Part shown: in pieces, positions 16,849 to 25,714 of the stretch
Layout of the letters: every line of letters starts with the position of its first letter
How positions within the stretch are numbered: position 1 is the first letter of the stretch
Assembly: GCF_004331465.1 (NCBI RefSeq)
Contig: NZ_SJKB01000033.1
Coordinates: 1-42,606, forward strand
Source of the DNA: Kribbella pittospori
Lineage (GTDB): Bacteria > Actinomycetota > Actinomycetes > Propionibacteriales > Kribbellaceae
Direction: 5' to 3'
DNA: 42,606 nucleotides
Made by a program: the position numbers and the translations under genes
The notes under the pieces: model-generated
What the model was told of the DNA's origin: nothing
The model's input: only the letters and a program-made list of their open reading frames with translations
The model's database searches: none

Positions 16849-18084
16849 ATGGCACAAGTGGAGGGGTTGCTGCGTGAGCTCGCGCCGCAGGTGCTGGGTT
16901 TTCTGGCCCGGCGGCACGGGCAGTTCGATCTGTGTGAGGACGCCGTCCAGGAGGCGTTGCTCGCGGCCGCGACGCAATGGCCGGCGGACGGCGTACCGGC
17001 GAACCCGCGCGGCTGGCTGATCACGGTCGCGACTCGGCGGCTGACCGACCAGTTCCGCAGCGAGGCTGCGCGCCGACGCCGTGAGGACAGCGTCGCGTCG
17101 ATGGCCGGGCCGGAAGAGTTGGTTGCCCCCGGCGCCGATGTCGACTCGGCGCCGGACGAGGACGACACGTTGACGCTGCTGTTCCTGTGCTGCCATCCGG
17201 CCGTCACGCCGGCGTCGCAGGTCGCGCTCACGCTGCGTGCGGTCGGCGGTCTGACCACGGGCGAGATCGCCCGGGCGTTCATGGTGCCCGAGGCAACGAT
17301 GGCCCCGCGGATCAGCCGGGCGAAGAAGAGCATCAAGGCGGCCGGCAGCAGGTTCGAGATGCCGCCGGAGGAGGAGCGCGCGGACCGGCTGCGGGTCGTC
17401 CTGCAGGTGCTGTACCTGATTTTCAACGAGGGTTACACCGCCAGTTCCGGCGAGGAACTGCAGCGGCTCGACCTGACCTCCGAGGCGATCCGGCTGACCC
17501 GGATGCTGCGTTCGGCCTTGCCCGACGACGGTGAGGCTGCGGGCCTGCTGGCGTTGATGCTGCTGACGGACTCCCGCCGTACGGCGCGGACGACCGCCGA
17601 TGGCGGCCTGATCCCGATCGACGAGCAGGACCGCACGCTCTGGGATCGCGAGCAGATCGAGGAAGGAACCACGCTGATCCTGGCCACACTGGCCGAGAGC
17701 GCGGTCGGTCCGTATCAGGTGCAGGCCGCGATCGCCGCGGTGCATTCCGAGGCGCCGAGCGCCGACAAGACCGACTGGAACCAGATTCTCTCGCTGTATG
17801 TACTGCTGGAGCGGCTCACGCCGAACCCGATGGTCACGCTCAACCGCGCGGTCGCGCTCGCGCAGGTGGAGGGTCCGCAGGCCGGTCTCGACCTGCTCAC
17901 CACGCTCGACGGCAACAAGAACATCACCGAGACCCACCGCCTGGACGCCGTACGGGCGCATCTGTACGAGCGGGCGGGGGAGCCGGCCAAGGCGCACGAG
18001 CATTACCTGGCCGCGGCCCGGCGTACGACCAGCCTGCCGGAGCAGCGGTACCTCCAGGCGAAGGCGGCGGCGATCTCCGTGTGA
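16849..18084 (+). CDS. ECF42-type RNA polymerase sigma factor with long C-terminal extension
   Basis: ATG 16849 is preferred over the in-frame GTG 16843, because the GGGAGGGAGG ribosome site at 16834-16843 would overlap the latter. The 411-aa protein has sigma region 2 (FDLCEDAVQEALLAAATQWP and NPRGWLITVATRRLTDQFR) and region 4 helix-turn-helix (GLTTGEIARAFMVPEATMAP). A roughly 220-residue C-terminal domain follows, with the conserved VLYLIFNEGYTAS. This is the layout of group ECF42, where the C-terminal domain is needed for activity and no anti-sigma factor is used. ECF42 genes usually sit beside a YCII/DGPF-domain gene. None is present here, and a PPOX gene occupies that place. Confidence 0.9.
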   Translation: MAQVEGLLRELAPQVLGFLARRHGQFDLCEDAVQEALLAAATQWPADGVPANPRGWLITVATRRLTDQFRSEAARRRREDSVASMAGPEELVAPGADVDSAPDEDDTLTLLFLCCHPAVTPASQVALTLRAVGGLTTGEIARAFMVPEATMAPRISRAKKSIKAAGSRFEMPPEEERADRLRVVLQVLYLIFNEGYTASSGEELQRLDLTSEAIRLTRMLRSALPDDGEAAGLLALMLLTDSRRTARTTADGGLIPIDEQDRTLWDREQIEEGTTLILATLAESAVGPYQVQAAIAAVHSEAPSADKTDWNQILSLYVLLERLTPNPMVTLNRAVALAQVEGPQAGLDLLTTLDGNKNITETHRLDAVRAHLYERAGEPAKAHEHYLAAARRTTSLPEQRYLQAKAAAISV

Positions 18085-18088
18085 CTGC

Positions 18089-18122
18089 GGTCACGTGACC
18101 CGGGTTGTAACTTCGGTTTACA
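18089..18122 (+). promoter_or_regulatory. Two inverted repeats upstream of the acyl-CoA dehydrogenase pair
   Basis: GGTCACGTGACC at 18089-18100 is a perfect 12-bp palindrome. Six bases further on, TGTAA (18106-18110) and TTACA (18118-18122) form a second inverted repeat with a 7-bp spacer. It ends nine bases before the ATG at 18131. The whole gap between the sigma-factor gene and the dehydrogenase gene is 46 bp, so both elements lie where a promoter or repressor site would be. The regulator is not identified. Confidence 0.5.
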
Positions 18123-18130
18123 GTGGCGGT

Positions 18131-19438
18131 ATGAGCCTTGAGGAGCGGACACGCGCGCGCCGGGACGCCATCGGTGTCGGGGTTGCGCTGCTGAACCGGC
18201 TCGCTCGCTGGCGGACGATCGATCGGTTCGGGCTGCGGAAGCAGACCGAGCGGGTGGTGTTCGAGGCGACCAAGACCGGGTTCCGGACGGCCGGAGCGCT
18301 GTCGCGGAGTTTCTCAGCGGCGTCGAAGCTCGGCAAGCCGTCCCGGTTGCCGGCGGCGCGGGGGACCGGGCGGTTCGACCTGACGCCGACCGAGGACCAG
18401 CAGATGGTGGTCGAGGTCGTGAAGGAGTTCGCCGCCGAGGTGCTGCGCCCGGCGGCTTCAGCGGCGGACACCGCGTGTACGACGGATCCGAAGGTGCTGT
18501 CGTCATCGGCCGAGCTCGGGCTGAGTCTGATCGAGGTGCCGGAGGAGCTCGGTGGCATCGTCACCGAGCGGTCCGCAATGACCGGCGTACTGGTTGCCGA
18601 GGCGATGGCGCACGGAGACATGGGGCAGGCGGTCGCGTGCCTCGCGCCGGCGGCGGTGAGTACGGCGATCTCGCTGTGGGGTGACGAGACGCAGCAGGCG
18701 ACGTACCTTCCTGCGTTCACCGGGCCGTCGGTCCCGGCGGCGGCGTTGGCGATCTTGGAGCCACGGGCGTTGTTCGATCCGTTCGACTTGCGGACCACGG
18801 CTGTTGGCGAGCGGTTGAACGGCGTGAAGTCTCTGGTGCCGCGTGGTGCGGAGGCTGAGTTGTTCGTGATCGCCGCTCAGTTGGAGGGCCAGGGGCCGGG
18901 GCTCTTCCTGGTCGAGTCCGATCATCCTGGCGTGACGATCGAGGCCGAGCCGTCGATGGGGTTGCGGGCGGCGTCGCTCAGCCGGGTGATCCTCGAGGAT
19001 GTGCCGGCGGTGCAGCTGGGCACGCTCGACGACTACGCCGAGTGCGTGCGGTTGTCGCGGCTGGGGTGGTGTGCGTTGTCCGTGGGTACGGCGAAGGCGG
19101 TGCTGGACTACGTCACGCCGTACGTGAACGAGCGGACCGCGTTCGGTGAGCCGATCAGCCATCGGCAGTCGGTGGCGTTCATGGTCGCGAACATCGGGAT
19201 CGAGCTGGAGGGCATGCGGCTCGTCACGTATCGGGCCGGATCGCGTGCGGAACAAGGGCTTCCGTTCGCCCGGGAGGTCGCGCTGGCGCGGCGGTTGTGC
19301 ACTGACAAGGGCATGCAGATCGGGACGGACGGGGTGCAGTTGCTCGGCGGGCACGGGTACGTGAAGGAGCATCCGGTCGAGCGCTGGTACCGCGACCTGC
19401 GGGCGATCGGCGTGATGGAAGGTGCGGTACTGGTCTGA
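18131..19438 (+). CDS. Acyl-CoA dehydrogenase family protein (first of a pair)
   Basis: The protein is 435 aa. ATG 18131 was chosen because the upstream frame overlaps the sigma-factor gene. About 85 N-terminal residues (basic, predicted helical) precede the usual dehydrogenase fold (FDLTPTEDQQMVVEVVKEFA, LGLSLIEVPEELGG, AFGEPISHRQSVAFMVANI, DGVQLLGGHGYVKEHPVERW). The middle beta domain is shortened and poorly conserved: the usual MTEP motif is replaced by ALAILEPRALFDP. The C-terminus stops soon after MEGA. Its stop overlaps the start of a second dehydrogenase gene. Adjacent, unequal pairs of this kind often form heteromeric enzymes acting on bulky acyl-CoA esters, which is a reasonable inference here. 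Confidence 0.88.
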   Translation: MSLEERTRARRDAIGVGVALLNRLARWRTIDRFGLRKQTERVVFEATKTGFRTAGALSRSFSAASKLGKPSRLPAARGTGRFDLTPTEDQQMVVEVVKEFAAEVLRPAASAADTACTTDPKVLSSSAELGLSLIEVPEELGGIVTERSAMTGVLVAEAMAHGDMGQAVACLAPAAVSTAISLWGDETQQATYLPAFTGPSVPAAALAILEPRALFDPFDLRTTAVGERLNGVKSLVPRGAEAELFVIAAQLEGQGPGLFLVESDHPGVTIEAEPSMGLRAASLSRVILEDVPAVQLGTLDDYAECVRLSRLGWCALSVGTAKAVLDYVTPYVNERTAFGEPISHRQSVAFMVANIGIELEGMRLVTYRAGSRAEQGLPFAREVALARRLCTDKGMQIGTDGVQLLGGHGYVKEHPVERWYRDLRAIGVMEGAVLV

Positions 19439-20643
19439 TGATCAACCTCGAGACACCCCGGAAGTTCCGCGCCTTCGTGAACCAGGCGCACCAGGTCGCC
19501 GCGGAGATGCTGCGGCCCAACTCGCGGCGGTACGACCTGGCCGAGCACGAGTACCCGGTCGAGCTGGACATGCTCGCGGCGCTGGTCGACGGATTAGGTG
19601 CCTCGGGCACCAGTTCCGGAGCGGGTGCGGCCGGCGTACGACGTACTGCCGCCGGTGAAGGTGTTGTGAACGGGGCGAACCTGTCGTCGGTGCTGTCGAT
19701 CATGGAGATGTGCTGGGGCGATGTCGGACTGCTGCTGTCGATGCCGCGGCAGGGGCTCGGGAACTCAGCGATCGCATCGGTTGCCTCAGACGAGCAGTTG
19801 CGGCGGTTCGACGGCGTGTGGGCCGGGATGGCGATCACCGAACCGGGGTGTGGGTCGGACTCGGCGAACATCCAGACGACGGCGCGCCGTGACGGTGACG
19901 ACTACATCATCGACGGCGAGAAGATCTTCGTCACCGCTGGCGGTCGCTGTGACGCGGTGGTGGTGTGGGCGACGCTGGACAAGTCGCTGGGCCGGGCCGC
20001 GATCAAGTCGTTCGTCGTACCGAAGGACACGCCAGGTATGACGGTCGAACGGCTCGACCACAAGCTCGGCATCCGCGCCTCCGACACCGCCACCCTCCGC
20101 TTCGACAACTGCCGTGTGCCCGCCGCCAACCTGCTCGGCTCACCCGAGATCGACGCCGACAAAGGCTTTGCGGGCGTTATGCAGACCTTCGACAACACGC
20201 GTCCGTTGGTCGCGTCCATGGCCGTCGGGTGCGCCCGGGCGTCGCTCGAACTCACGCGTGAACTGCTGGCGGACGCTGGGGTCGAGGTCGACTACGACCG
20301 CTCCGTCCACCTCCAGCCCGCGGCCGCGGCGACGTACCTCCAACTCGAATCCGACTGGGAAGCCGCCTACCTCCTCACCCTGCAAGCCGCCTGGATGGCC
20401 GACAACGGCCAACCCAACTCCCTCCAGGCCTCCATGGCCAAAGCCAAAGCCGGCCGCAGCGCCAACGACATCACCCTGCGCTGCATAGAACTCACCAGCA
20501 CCCTCGGCTACTCAGAACACGAACTCCTCGAAAAATGGGCCCGAGACTCGAAAATCCTCGACATCTTCGAAGGCACCCAACAAATCCAGCAACTCATCGT
20601 CGCGCGGAGACTCTTGGGGAAGAGCTCGGCCGAACTCAAATAG
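19438..20643 (+). CDS. Acyl-CoA dehydrogenase family protein (second of a pair)
   Basis: The protein is 401 aa. ATG 19438 overlaps the upstream stop by one base. It is a complete dehydrogenase: the FAD/substrate motif MAITEPGCGSDSANIQTTA, IDGEKIFVTAGG, LGIRASDTATLRFDNCRVP, and near the C-terminus DIFEGTQQIQQLIVARRLL with the Glu that usually acts as the catalytic base. It forms the alpha,beta double bond in an acyl-CoA and passes electrons to ETF. Pairing with the degenerate dehydrogenase upstream suggests a heteromer in which this subunit carries most catalytic residues. The last gene of the well-organised left half, it is followed within 41 bp by an integrase relic on the other strand. Confidence 0.92.
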   Translation: MINLETPRKFRAFVNQAHQVAAEMLRPNSRRYDLAEHEYPVELDMLAALVDGLGASGTSSGAGAAGVRRTAAGEGVVNGANLSSVLSIMEMCWGDVGLLLSMPRQGLGNSAIASVASDEQLRRFDGVWAGMAITEPGCGSDSANIQTTARRDGDDYIIDGEKIFVTAGGRCDAVVVWATLDKSLGRAAIKSFVVPKDTPGMTVERLDHKLGIRASDTATLRFDNCRVPAANLLGSPEIDADKGFAGVMQTFDNTRPLVASMAVGCARASLELTRELLADAGVEVDYDRSVHLQPAAAATYLQLESDWEAAYLLTLQAAWMADNGQPNSLQASMAKAKAGRSANDITLRCIELTSTLGYSEHELLEKWARDSKILDIFEGTQQIQQLIVARRLLGKSSAELK

Positions 20644-20683
20644 CCTTGTAGACAAGAGCTTCCTGCGTGCTGGGATTGGCCAC

Positions 20684-21427
20684 TCAGAGCAGATCGGGAC
20701 CTCTGTCGATGTTCTCGATATCCGGGCTCTGATCGGCCCTGCTCCGTGACTGCTCCGTCAGCCGCAGAGCAAGTCGCTCGAGTCGCCGGTCGACTGCCTG
20801 CCAGGCTCGGTCGTAGGACGACGGCAGCATGTGCGTGTACATCTGCAGTGTGAACCCGGGGTCGTGATGGCCCAGATACTTAGACAGTTCCTTGATGTTG
20901 ACCCCGTCCGCGAGGGTGATGCTCGCGAAGTAGTGGCGCAGTGCGTGCAGACCGGTCGTACGGTCGGTCTTGAAGCGCCGACGACCGCGGTTGTCTTTAG
21001 TGGGGGTGGGATGATCCCGGCCGCTGCGAGCGCCGGCTTCCACACCATCTCGTCGTACAGGCGCGGCCGGAGCGGCTTGCCATCAGATCAAACGAAGATC
21101 AGCGCGTGGTCCTGGACCTCGCCGTCGAGCCGCTCCCACGGAAGCGAGATCGTGGTCGTGCCACCGCGGCCAGATCTCGTCCAACCGCACCTTGCCTGCG
21201 TCCGGATCGAGATAGTCTCCCCGATCCCGGTCGGTCTCCATCGCCGAGGCGTAGCGGGTCGCCTGGACCTTCGTCTCGAAAGCTTTCGACCGTTCCTCAC
21301 CATGCAGGTCGGTCCAGACCCCGAGCCACCTCTTCCCCCGCCCCCACCTCTTCTCGTTCCGCACCCGATCCACAGACCCATCGGCCTGCTTGACCGCCTT
21401 CGTCCACTGATCCTTCGCGAACGCCAC
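20684..21427 (-). pseudogene. Tyrosine recombinase (phage-type integrase) relic
   Basis: The N-terminal part, from GTG 21427 with AGGGAG upstream, keeps the arm-binding region (VAFAKDQWTKAVKQADGS, RGKRWLGVW, METDRDRGDYLDPDAGKV). Then the SAM-like core-binding domain and the first part of the catalytic domain are missing. What remains reads QDHALIFV, stop, DGKPLRPRLYDEMVWKP, with a further frameshift near 21000. The last segment keeps the catalytic box GLHALRHYFASITLADG, the YLGHHDPGFT histidine and the likely nucleophile Tyr in QMYTHML. At least one stop, two frame changes and a deletion of roughly 150 codons make it inactive. It marks the border between the compact left half and the decayed right half. 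No attachment-site repeat could be confirmed. Confidence 0.88.
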
Positions 21428-22295
21428 CTGCAATCTCCCTGCTCGTTGAGCCGCCAACCGTGCTCAACGCTTGGGCAGAGAAGACTTTCGATCAGCTGGC
21501 CTGTTGCCAACCCGGACAGCCTTCGTTCAAGTCGACCGCTCCAACCGCACAACCGCCTCGAACCCCGAACCCGCTAGTTCGGAGGCGAAGTGGGCGTACG
21601 CGACGAACAGCCCAAGCTCGACCGCCAGGAGTCCTCTGCGTGCGGCCAGAGCAGTCTGTCGCTGTCACGGCAATCCTTCGACTCGCGCGGCGGCCTGGTC
21701 GTGCGGCACCCGAATGTCCAAGTGAATGCGGTCTGGCCGGGAGTGGCGCATCGAGCTGTTCGAAGCAGACGACGGGCTTGCGCCGCTCTGGATCGTTCAG
21801 ATCGTCATCGCGGTCGACGTATGCGAGCGCGGCGCTGTGACACCTGGTCCTGGTGACGAGGAAGCGGCGATGGGGTAAGGATCAGCGGCAAGCGAGAGCA
21901 TGCAGCTGGTGCGGGTCCGCGGGGTTTAGGTACCGGTAGCTCTGTGGAGGCTGGAATGGGGCCTCCCTGCGGAGTGATCTGCACCTTGTTGCCACGCGGG
22001 CAGCCCGGGTCAGTGATGGATGGAGTGAGCACTGTCAATGGCAGGTGAGCAGTCGCGGGCACCTTCTGGCTCGCTCGCATGAGACGCTCCTCGCGTTCCA
22101 CTTTGTCAGCCCTTATTTCTCGAGGCGGTCAGCAGGCGCGGTGAGGATCTAGGCTGGCACCTTGCTGCCCGCCCACCATGCCGACGATGGTTGCTCGCAT
22201 TCGGCCGGGTGGGGTCAGGAGGTTCGAGACGTTGATCTGCTATTGGTCGCCGCCGCCCTGGTACGCCGGCCGGTACTGGCGGCGTGTCAGCCCAT
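21428..22295. other. Mostly non-coding stretch next to the integrase relic
   Basis: Open frames here are short, overlap on both strands and show no recognised family, apart from a possible 50-codon ORF at 21726-21878. The region probably contains remains of the integrated element to which the integrase belonged. No transposase, inverted terminal repeat or tRNA was found. Confidence 0.4.
21726..21878 (+). CDS. Possible small hypothetical protein (50 aa)
   Basis: ATG 21726 opens a 50-codon frame with a protein-like composition (REWRIELFEADDGLAP, LWIVQIVIAVDV, then an acidic tail). No ribosome binding site is obvious and no family is recognised. It may be a fragment of a larger gene from the decayed integrative element. 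Confidence 0.25.
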   Translation: MRSGREWRIELFEADDGLAPLWIVQIVIAVDVCERGAVTPGPGDEEAAMG

Positions 22296-23081
22296 TCAGT
22301 CGAACAGTTCGCCGCAGGTGACGTTGGTGACTTCCGCCGTGATCGCGGTGGCATGGTCGGACGCAAGAAGGACAGCCGCGTTCGCCACGTCTGCCAGCAT
22401 CGGCAATCGCCGCAGCGCGGTCTTGCCGGCCATCGTGGCCCACCATTCCTCTTTCCGCACACCTGCGTTCGCAGCGTGCCGGGCCCATGCTTCCTCGACC
22501 CCGGGCGTGTCGGGAGAGCCGCCGGATCGCAGGCAGGCGACTCGGACGCCGTGCGGGCCGAGCTCGGCGGCCAGCTGACGACACAACCCTTCGATCGCCG
22601 CATTGATCACGCCGAAGCTTCCAGTATTGACGTATGGGATCCGGCCGGCCTGGGCGGTGAGAGCCAGGATCACACCCGACCTGGCCGCAGCCATGTACCG
22701 CCCGGCGGCCGTCGCGGTGATGAAGTGCGCCTGCATCGCTGTGCTGATCGGCTCGACAAATCGTTCTCGGTTCATCTCCAGCAACGGTGCGCCCTGAGCG
22801 TCTCCGTAGCCGACCAGGGTGAACGACACGTCCAGCCGCCCCGCCTTCTCGACCACCCGCGCGGCGTGTCGAGCGACGGCATCTGCGTCCAGCGCATCGA
22901 CCTGGGCCACGTCCACCGAACCGCCGGCCCCCGCCACATCACCGGCCACGGCCTCCAGGTGCATCAGCGTGCGCCCGGCAAGGAACAGTCGTGCACCTTC
23001 CCGAGCGAACGCGCGGGCTACGGCCCCGCCCACGGCTCCGCCTCCGCCGTAGATCACGGCCACCTTGTTCGCCAGCAGCAT
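22296..23081 (-). CDS. Short-chain dehydrogenase/reductase (SDR) family protein with altered active site
   Basis: The protein is 261 aa. The cofactor-binding start is clear (LLANKVAVIYGGGGAVGGAVARAFA, then LFLAGRTL), and the fold continues to the usual length. The catalytic Tyr-x-x-x-Lys motif reads FGVIN (in NTGSFGVINAAIEG), so both the Tyr and the Lys are replaced. The usual catalytic Ser region reads LALTAQAGR. It is therefore unlikely to be a classical SDR oxidoreductase, although related proteins with Phe at this position are common in actinobacteria. It is transcribed divergently from an HxlR-type regulator gene across an 80-bp AT-richer gap that should hold their shared control region. 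Confidence 0.87.
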   Translation of the reverse strand: MLLANKVAVIYGGGGAVGGAVARAFAREGARLFLAGRTLMHLEAVAGDVAGAGGSVDVAQVDALDADAVARHAARVVEKAGRLDVSFTLVGYGDAQGAPLLEMNRERFVEPISTAMQAHFITATAAGRYMAAARSGVILALTAQAGRIPYVNTGSFGVINAAIEGLCRQLAAELGPHGVRVACLRSGGSPDTPGVEEAWARHAANAGVRKEEWWATMAGKTALRRLPMLADVANAAVLLASDHATAITAEVTNVTCGELFD

Positions 23082-23105
23082 GTCAAGGTTCCTCTCACAT
23101 CGGTA

Positions 23106-23130
23106 CTATGAGGCTAATAGTGAATGCTAT
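23106..23130 (+). promoter_or_regulatory. Candidate operator between the SDR and HxlR-type genes
   Basis: CTAT (23106-23109), ATAG (23117-23120) and CTAT (23127-23130) give two overlapping inverted repeats in a locally AT-rich stretch between the divergent genes. This is where an HxlR-type regulator would be expected to bind. The pattern is short, so the assignment is tentative. Confidence 0.35.
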
Positions 23131-23160
23131 GATCGAGCAAGTACGAGAGGTAGGTGTTCG

Positions 23161-23853
23161 ATGCCAGTCCAGCGGGGTTATCGGCAGGCCTGCGGCGTCG
23201 CCCGCGGGCTCGACATCGTGGGGGAGCGATGGGCGCTCCTCGTGGTGCGTGAGCTGCTGCTCGGGGCGAAACGGTTCACCGACCTCCAGGGGGCACTTCC
23301 GACCGCTAGCCCGAACGCGCTGTCCGATCGGCTCCGCGAGTTGACCGACGAGGGAGTCGTACGCCGTCGACAGCTTCTGCCGGCCGGCGTGCGGGTCTAT
23401 GAGCTGACCGCGTGGGGTCGCGGCCTCGAGCCGATCGTGGTTGCCTTGGGCACCTGGGCGCTGGCCACCCCGCCTACCACGGAACAGCTCTTCGTCAGCG
23501 CCGACAGCGCCATGCTGAGCATCCGCACGTTCTTCGTGCCGACGCCTGAGCGGCCCGAGGTCACACTGCGGATCGAACTAGCTGACCACGGTTCTGCCGG
23601 GGTATTCGGTGTCCGCATCACCTCGGCCGGCGCCGAGGTCACACATGAGCCGCCCGAAGAGCCAGACGCCGTCCTGGTCACCCCGACCGACGCCCTTCTC
23701 GCGGCCTTCGGCAGCGAGGACCTGGCCGAGCTCGTAGCTGCCGGCGCTGTCATCGACGGCGACCCCGAGGCAGTACGCCGCCTCATCGCCGGCACGCGCG
23801 TCCCGGCTCCGACGGATCCGGCACCCGAACAGCGCCCCCGTGCAGGACGCTAG
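23161..23853 (+). CDS. HxlR family winged-helix regulator with C-terminal SCP2-like domain
   Basis: The protein is 230 aa, starting at ATG 23161 with GAGAGGTAGG upstream. Residues 1-100 are an HxlR winged helix (QACGVARGLDIVGERWALLVVRELLLG, KRFTDLQGAL, LSDRLRELTDEGVVRR). The C-terminal 110 residues are longer than the minimal HxlR protein and resemble the sterol-carrier-like domain found on some family members (VLVTPTDALLAAFGSEDLAELVAAG), which may bind a hydrophobic ligand. Divergent orientation to the SDR gene suggests it controls that gene in response to a small molecule. The effector is unknown. Confidence 0.9.
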   Translation: MPVQRGYRQACGVARGLDIVGERWALLVVRELLLGAKRFTDLQGALPTASPNALSDRLRELTDEGVVRRRQLLPAGVRVYELTAWGRGLEPIVVALGTWALATPPTTEQLFVSADSAMLSIRTFFVPTPERPEVTLRIELADHGSAGVFGVRITSAGAEVTHEPPEEPDAVLVTPTDALLAAFGSEDLAELVAAGAVIDGDPEAVRRLIAGTRVPAPTDPAPEQRPRAGR

Positions 23854-24332
23854 CTGCCCAAACACGAAGTGGAACCCCACCTGGGCGCAAGCCTTGAGCG
23901 GGTGGCGATGCGCGCCCGAATACGCCCTTCGCCGTCCGATGGTTCGTCGCCATGGCGCTGAACCGAACCGTCCTCAAACGCGTACATCATTCACAGGACA
24001 ACGAACCACTACGGACACATCCCACCGCGCGGACCAGGTTGAGATCGCCGTTGTTGGGCCTCGCCCCCACCCCTTACACGCCCAGCAACGGTTCAACCAC
24101 AGATTCATCGGGCGGTCAGTGAGGCCGGCGATTGCCTGCAGGCAAGGTGAGCTCCTCGTCGTCCTTGCTTGCGGGACAAGCCGAGTCTGGCGCTCGGGCG
24201 ACGGAGCAGTGCTGGGCTACAGCAACGCATCTGTCATGTCTGCAATGTGAGATGTCGACGCTCCGTGATGAACCGATTCCGCGCTGTGCGCGTAGTCGTG
24301 GGAGCCCCGATCACGAACGAAGTGGATTTCGG
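23854..24332. other. No gene identified
   Basis: The stretch lies between the HxlR-type gene and a small membrane-protein gene. Open frames are short and without recognised similarity. No hairpin or promoter motif can be supported. Confidence 0.4.
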
Positions 24333-24794
24333 ATGTCGCAGAAGTCGACGTATTCGGACAACTCGGCTGTATCTGCCTCGGAGCGGACCCCGGTGTCCGT
24401 TCTTCTCGTCTGGCCTTTGGAAGGCCGTCCCCTCGAGTCACTGTGGCGCCTGGTCGCCGCGTGCGGTGCGATCGCGGAGGCGATCTCCCATCTCCCGCTA
24501 CTGATGCAGGCGTTGGGAGAAACGCCATACATCGGTGTCGGATTCCTGCTGCTCTCCATCGCCGGTTTCTTGCTGGCAGTCTTGCTCGTCGTCAAAGACA
24601 CGAAGGTGGTGTGGTTGGGCAGCGTCGTTGTAGCTGCGCTGGCGATTGTCGGCTATGTGCTCAGTCGCACGACCGGGCTGCCGCAATTCAGCGAACATGT
24701 CGGGCAGTGGATGTATCCCCTCGGCGTCGTCTCGCTGGTCGGTGAGGCCCTGATGCTCGGGCCTGGAGTTTTCATCGTGGCCAAGAGTCGGTAG
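24333..24794 (+). CDS. Small integral membrane protein, function unknown (153 aa)
   Basis: ATG 24333 is taken as start. The frame is open upstream, but that part is Ser/Arg-rich and not membrane-like. About 45 polar residues are followed by four hydrophobic segments (LWRLVAACGAIAEAISHLPL, GVGFLLLSIAGFLLAVLLVV, VVWLGSVVVAALAIVGYVLS and YPLGVVSLVGEALMLGPGVF). It is probably a four-helix membrane protein with both ends inside. No family is recognised, and there is no neighbour on the same strand close enough to suggest an operon. Confidence 0.65.
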   Translation: MSQKSTYSDNSAVSASERTPVSVLLVWPLEGRPLESLWRLVAACGAIAEAISHLPLLMQALGETPYIGVGFLLLSIAGFLLAVLLVVKDTKVVWLGSVVVAALAIVGYVLSRTTGLPQFSEHVGQWMYPLGVVSLVGEALMLGPGVFIVAKSR

Positions 24795-25206
24795 GCCAGC
24801 GTTGTCGTGCCTCGGCAACCAAGGAAGCTGAGTGTTGGTCCCGATTTGGCGAGAGGGCCACCGGTCTATTGCTGGGCGCTGATCGGCCAGCCTCATCCGC
24901 CGGTCCCGAACTGTGCGGGCCGGCGTTGACCGCGACTGTGGTGGAGGTGTGTAACTCTTTCTGGAGGGTCGAGGCAGCAACCGGTGTCCCAATGCGTCCA
25001 GGGTTCACGGCTGTGCACCTCGAGCCACTAGCTGCCGGATGCTGTACAGACGAAGCCGTCGACGTTGCGGCGCGCGTGCAGTCATGGCGACGCTTCGGCG
25101 ATGCTTCTCGGCTTGCCGGTCGCAATAGATGTGGTTGTACGGGTGTACGGGTGTGCGGGTATCGGCAGCACCACTGAGTGCGGAATGGGTTCGATGGGGA
25201 GTGTGA
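24795..25206. other. No gene identified; three 8-bp tandem repeats at 25136-25159
   Basis: Open frames on both strands look like chance. The only feature is TGTACGGG (25136-25143) repeated at 25144-25151, then TGTGCGGG at 25152-25159. The array sits about 50 bp upstream of the decayed PRC-barrel gene. Confidence 0.4.
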
Positions 25207-25563
25207 CGTGACTGGCATACCGGAGATGAAGGGGATCGTGGCCACGGACGACTCACGCCGGGTGAGGCCTCGCATACGTTGGTGCGGCTGACAGATCCGG
25301 GGCTGGATGAGGTCGGCAAGGTCGAGAGGCTGGTCATCGACGAGGAGGGGGGCGGCGAGTCCGGTTCCTGGAAGTCGGCTCGGACGGTTTCTTCGGCCTC
25401 GGAGAGAGGATGCAGCTGGTACCGGTCGAGGCGATCAGCCGCGTTACGGAGGACGTCTCGCCGGAGCGAGCGCAGGTGGCTCATGGGCCAATGTCTCGTT
25501 GTGCAGAGCAACTACTACGAGGACGTGTACGGGCATTAGGACTGGGGTCCCTTCGGCCGGTGA
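25207..25563 (+). pseudogene. Frameshifted PRC-barrel domain protein gene
   Basis: Pieces of a PRC-barrel-like stress protein can be read only by changing frame. One frame gives LTDPGLDEVGKVERLVIDEEG (to about 25360). A second gives GFLEVGSDGFFGLGERMQLVPVEAISRVTE and ERAQVAHGP (about 25362-25490). The first frame returns with NYYEDVYGH, then TAG at 25537 and DWGPFGR before a final stop. The order and the closing NYYEDVYG motif match what I recall of actinobacterial PRC-barrel proteins. At least two frame changes and one in-frame stop make the gene inactive. An upstream part beginning near GTG 25207 may be the degraded N-terminus. Confidence 0.7.
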
Positions 25564-25714
25564 GATCGGCCTTAGGCAGCTTGTTTGTATGGATGTCTGC
25601 GCGGGTGAACCGAATCCTGCCTGACTGCGTATGAGAACTAGTGCTCGTATCTCATGGATTTGCGCGATGGGAGAGAACCCGGCGAGCGCATCGTACGAGG
25701 AGGCGAATGCTGAC

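Noticed and set aside
20645..20656. CTTGTAGACAAG palindrome after the acyl-CoA dehydrogenase gene as a terminator or att site
   Set aside because: The stem is only 5 bp, it lacks a T tract, and no second copy was found at the other side of the region.
23900..24250. Possible insertion-sequence remnant
   Set aside because: No transposase motif, terminal inverted repeat or target duplication could be seen.
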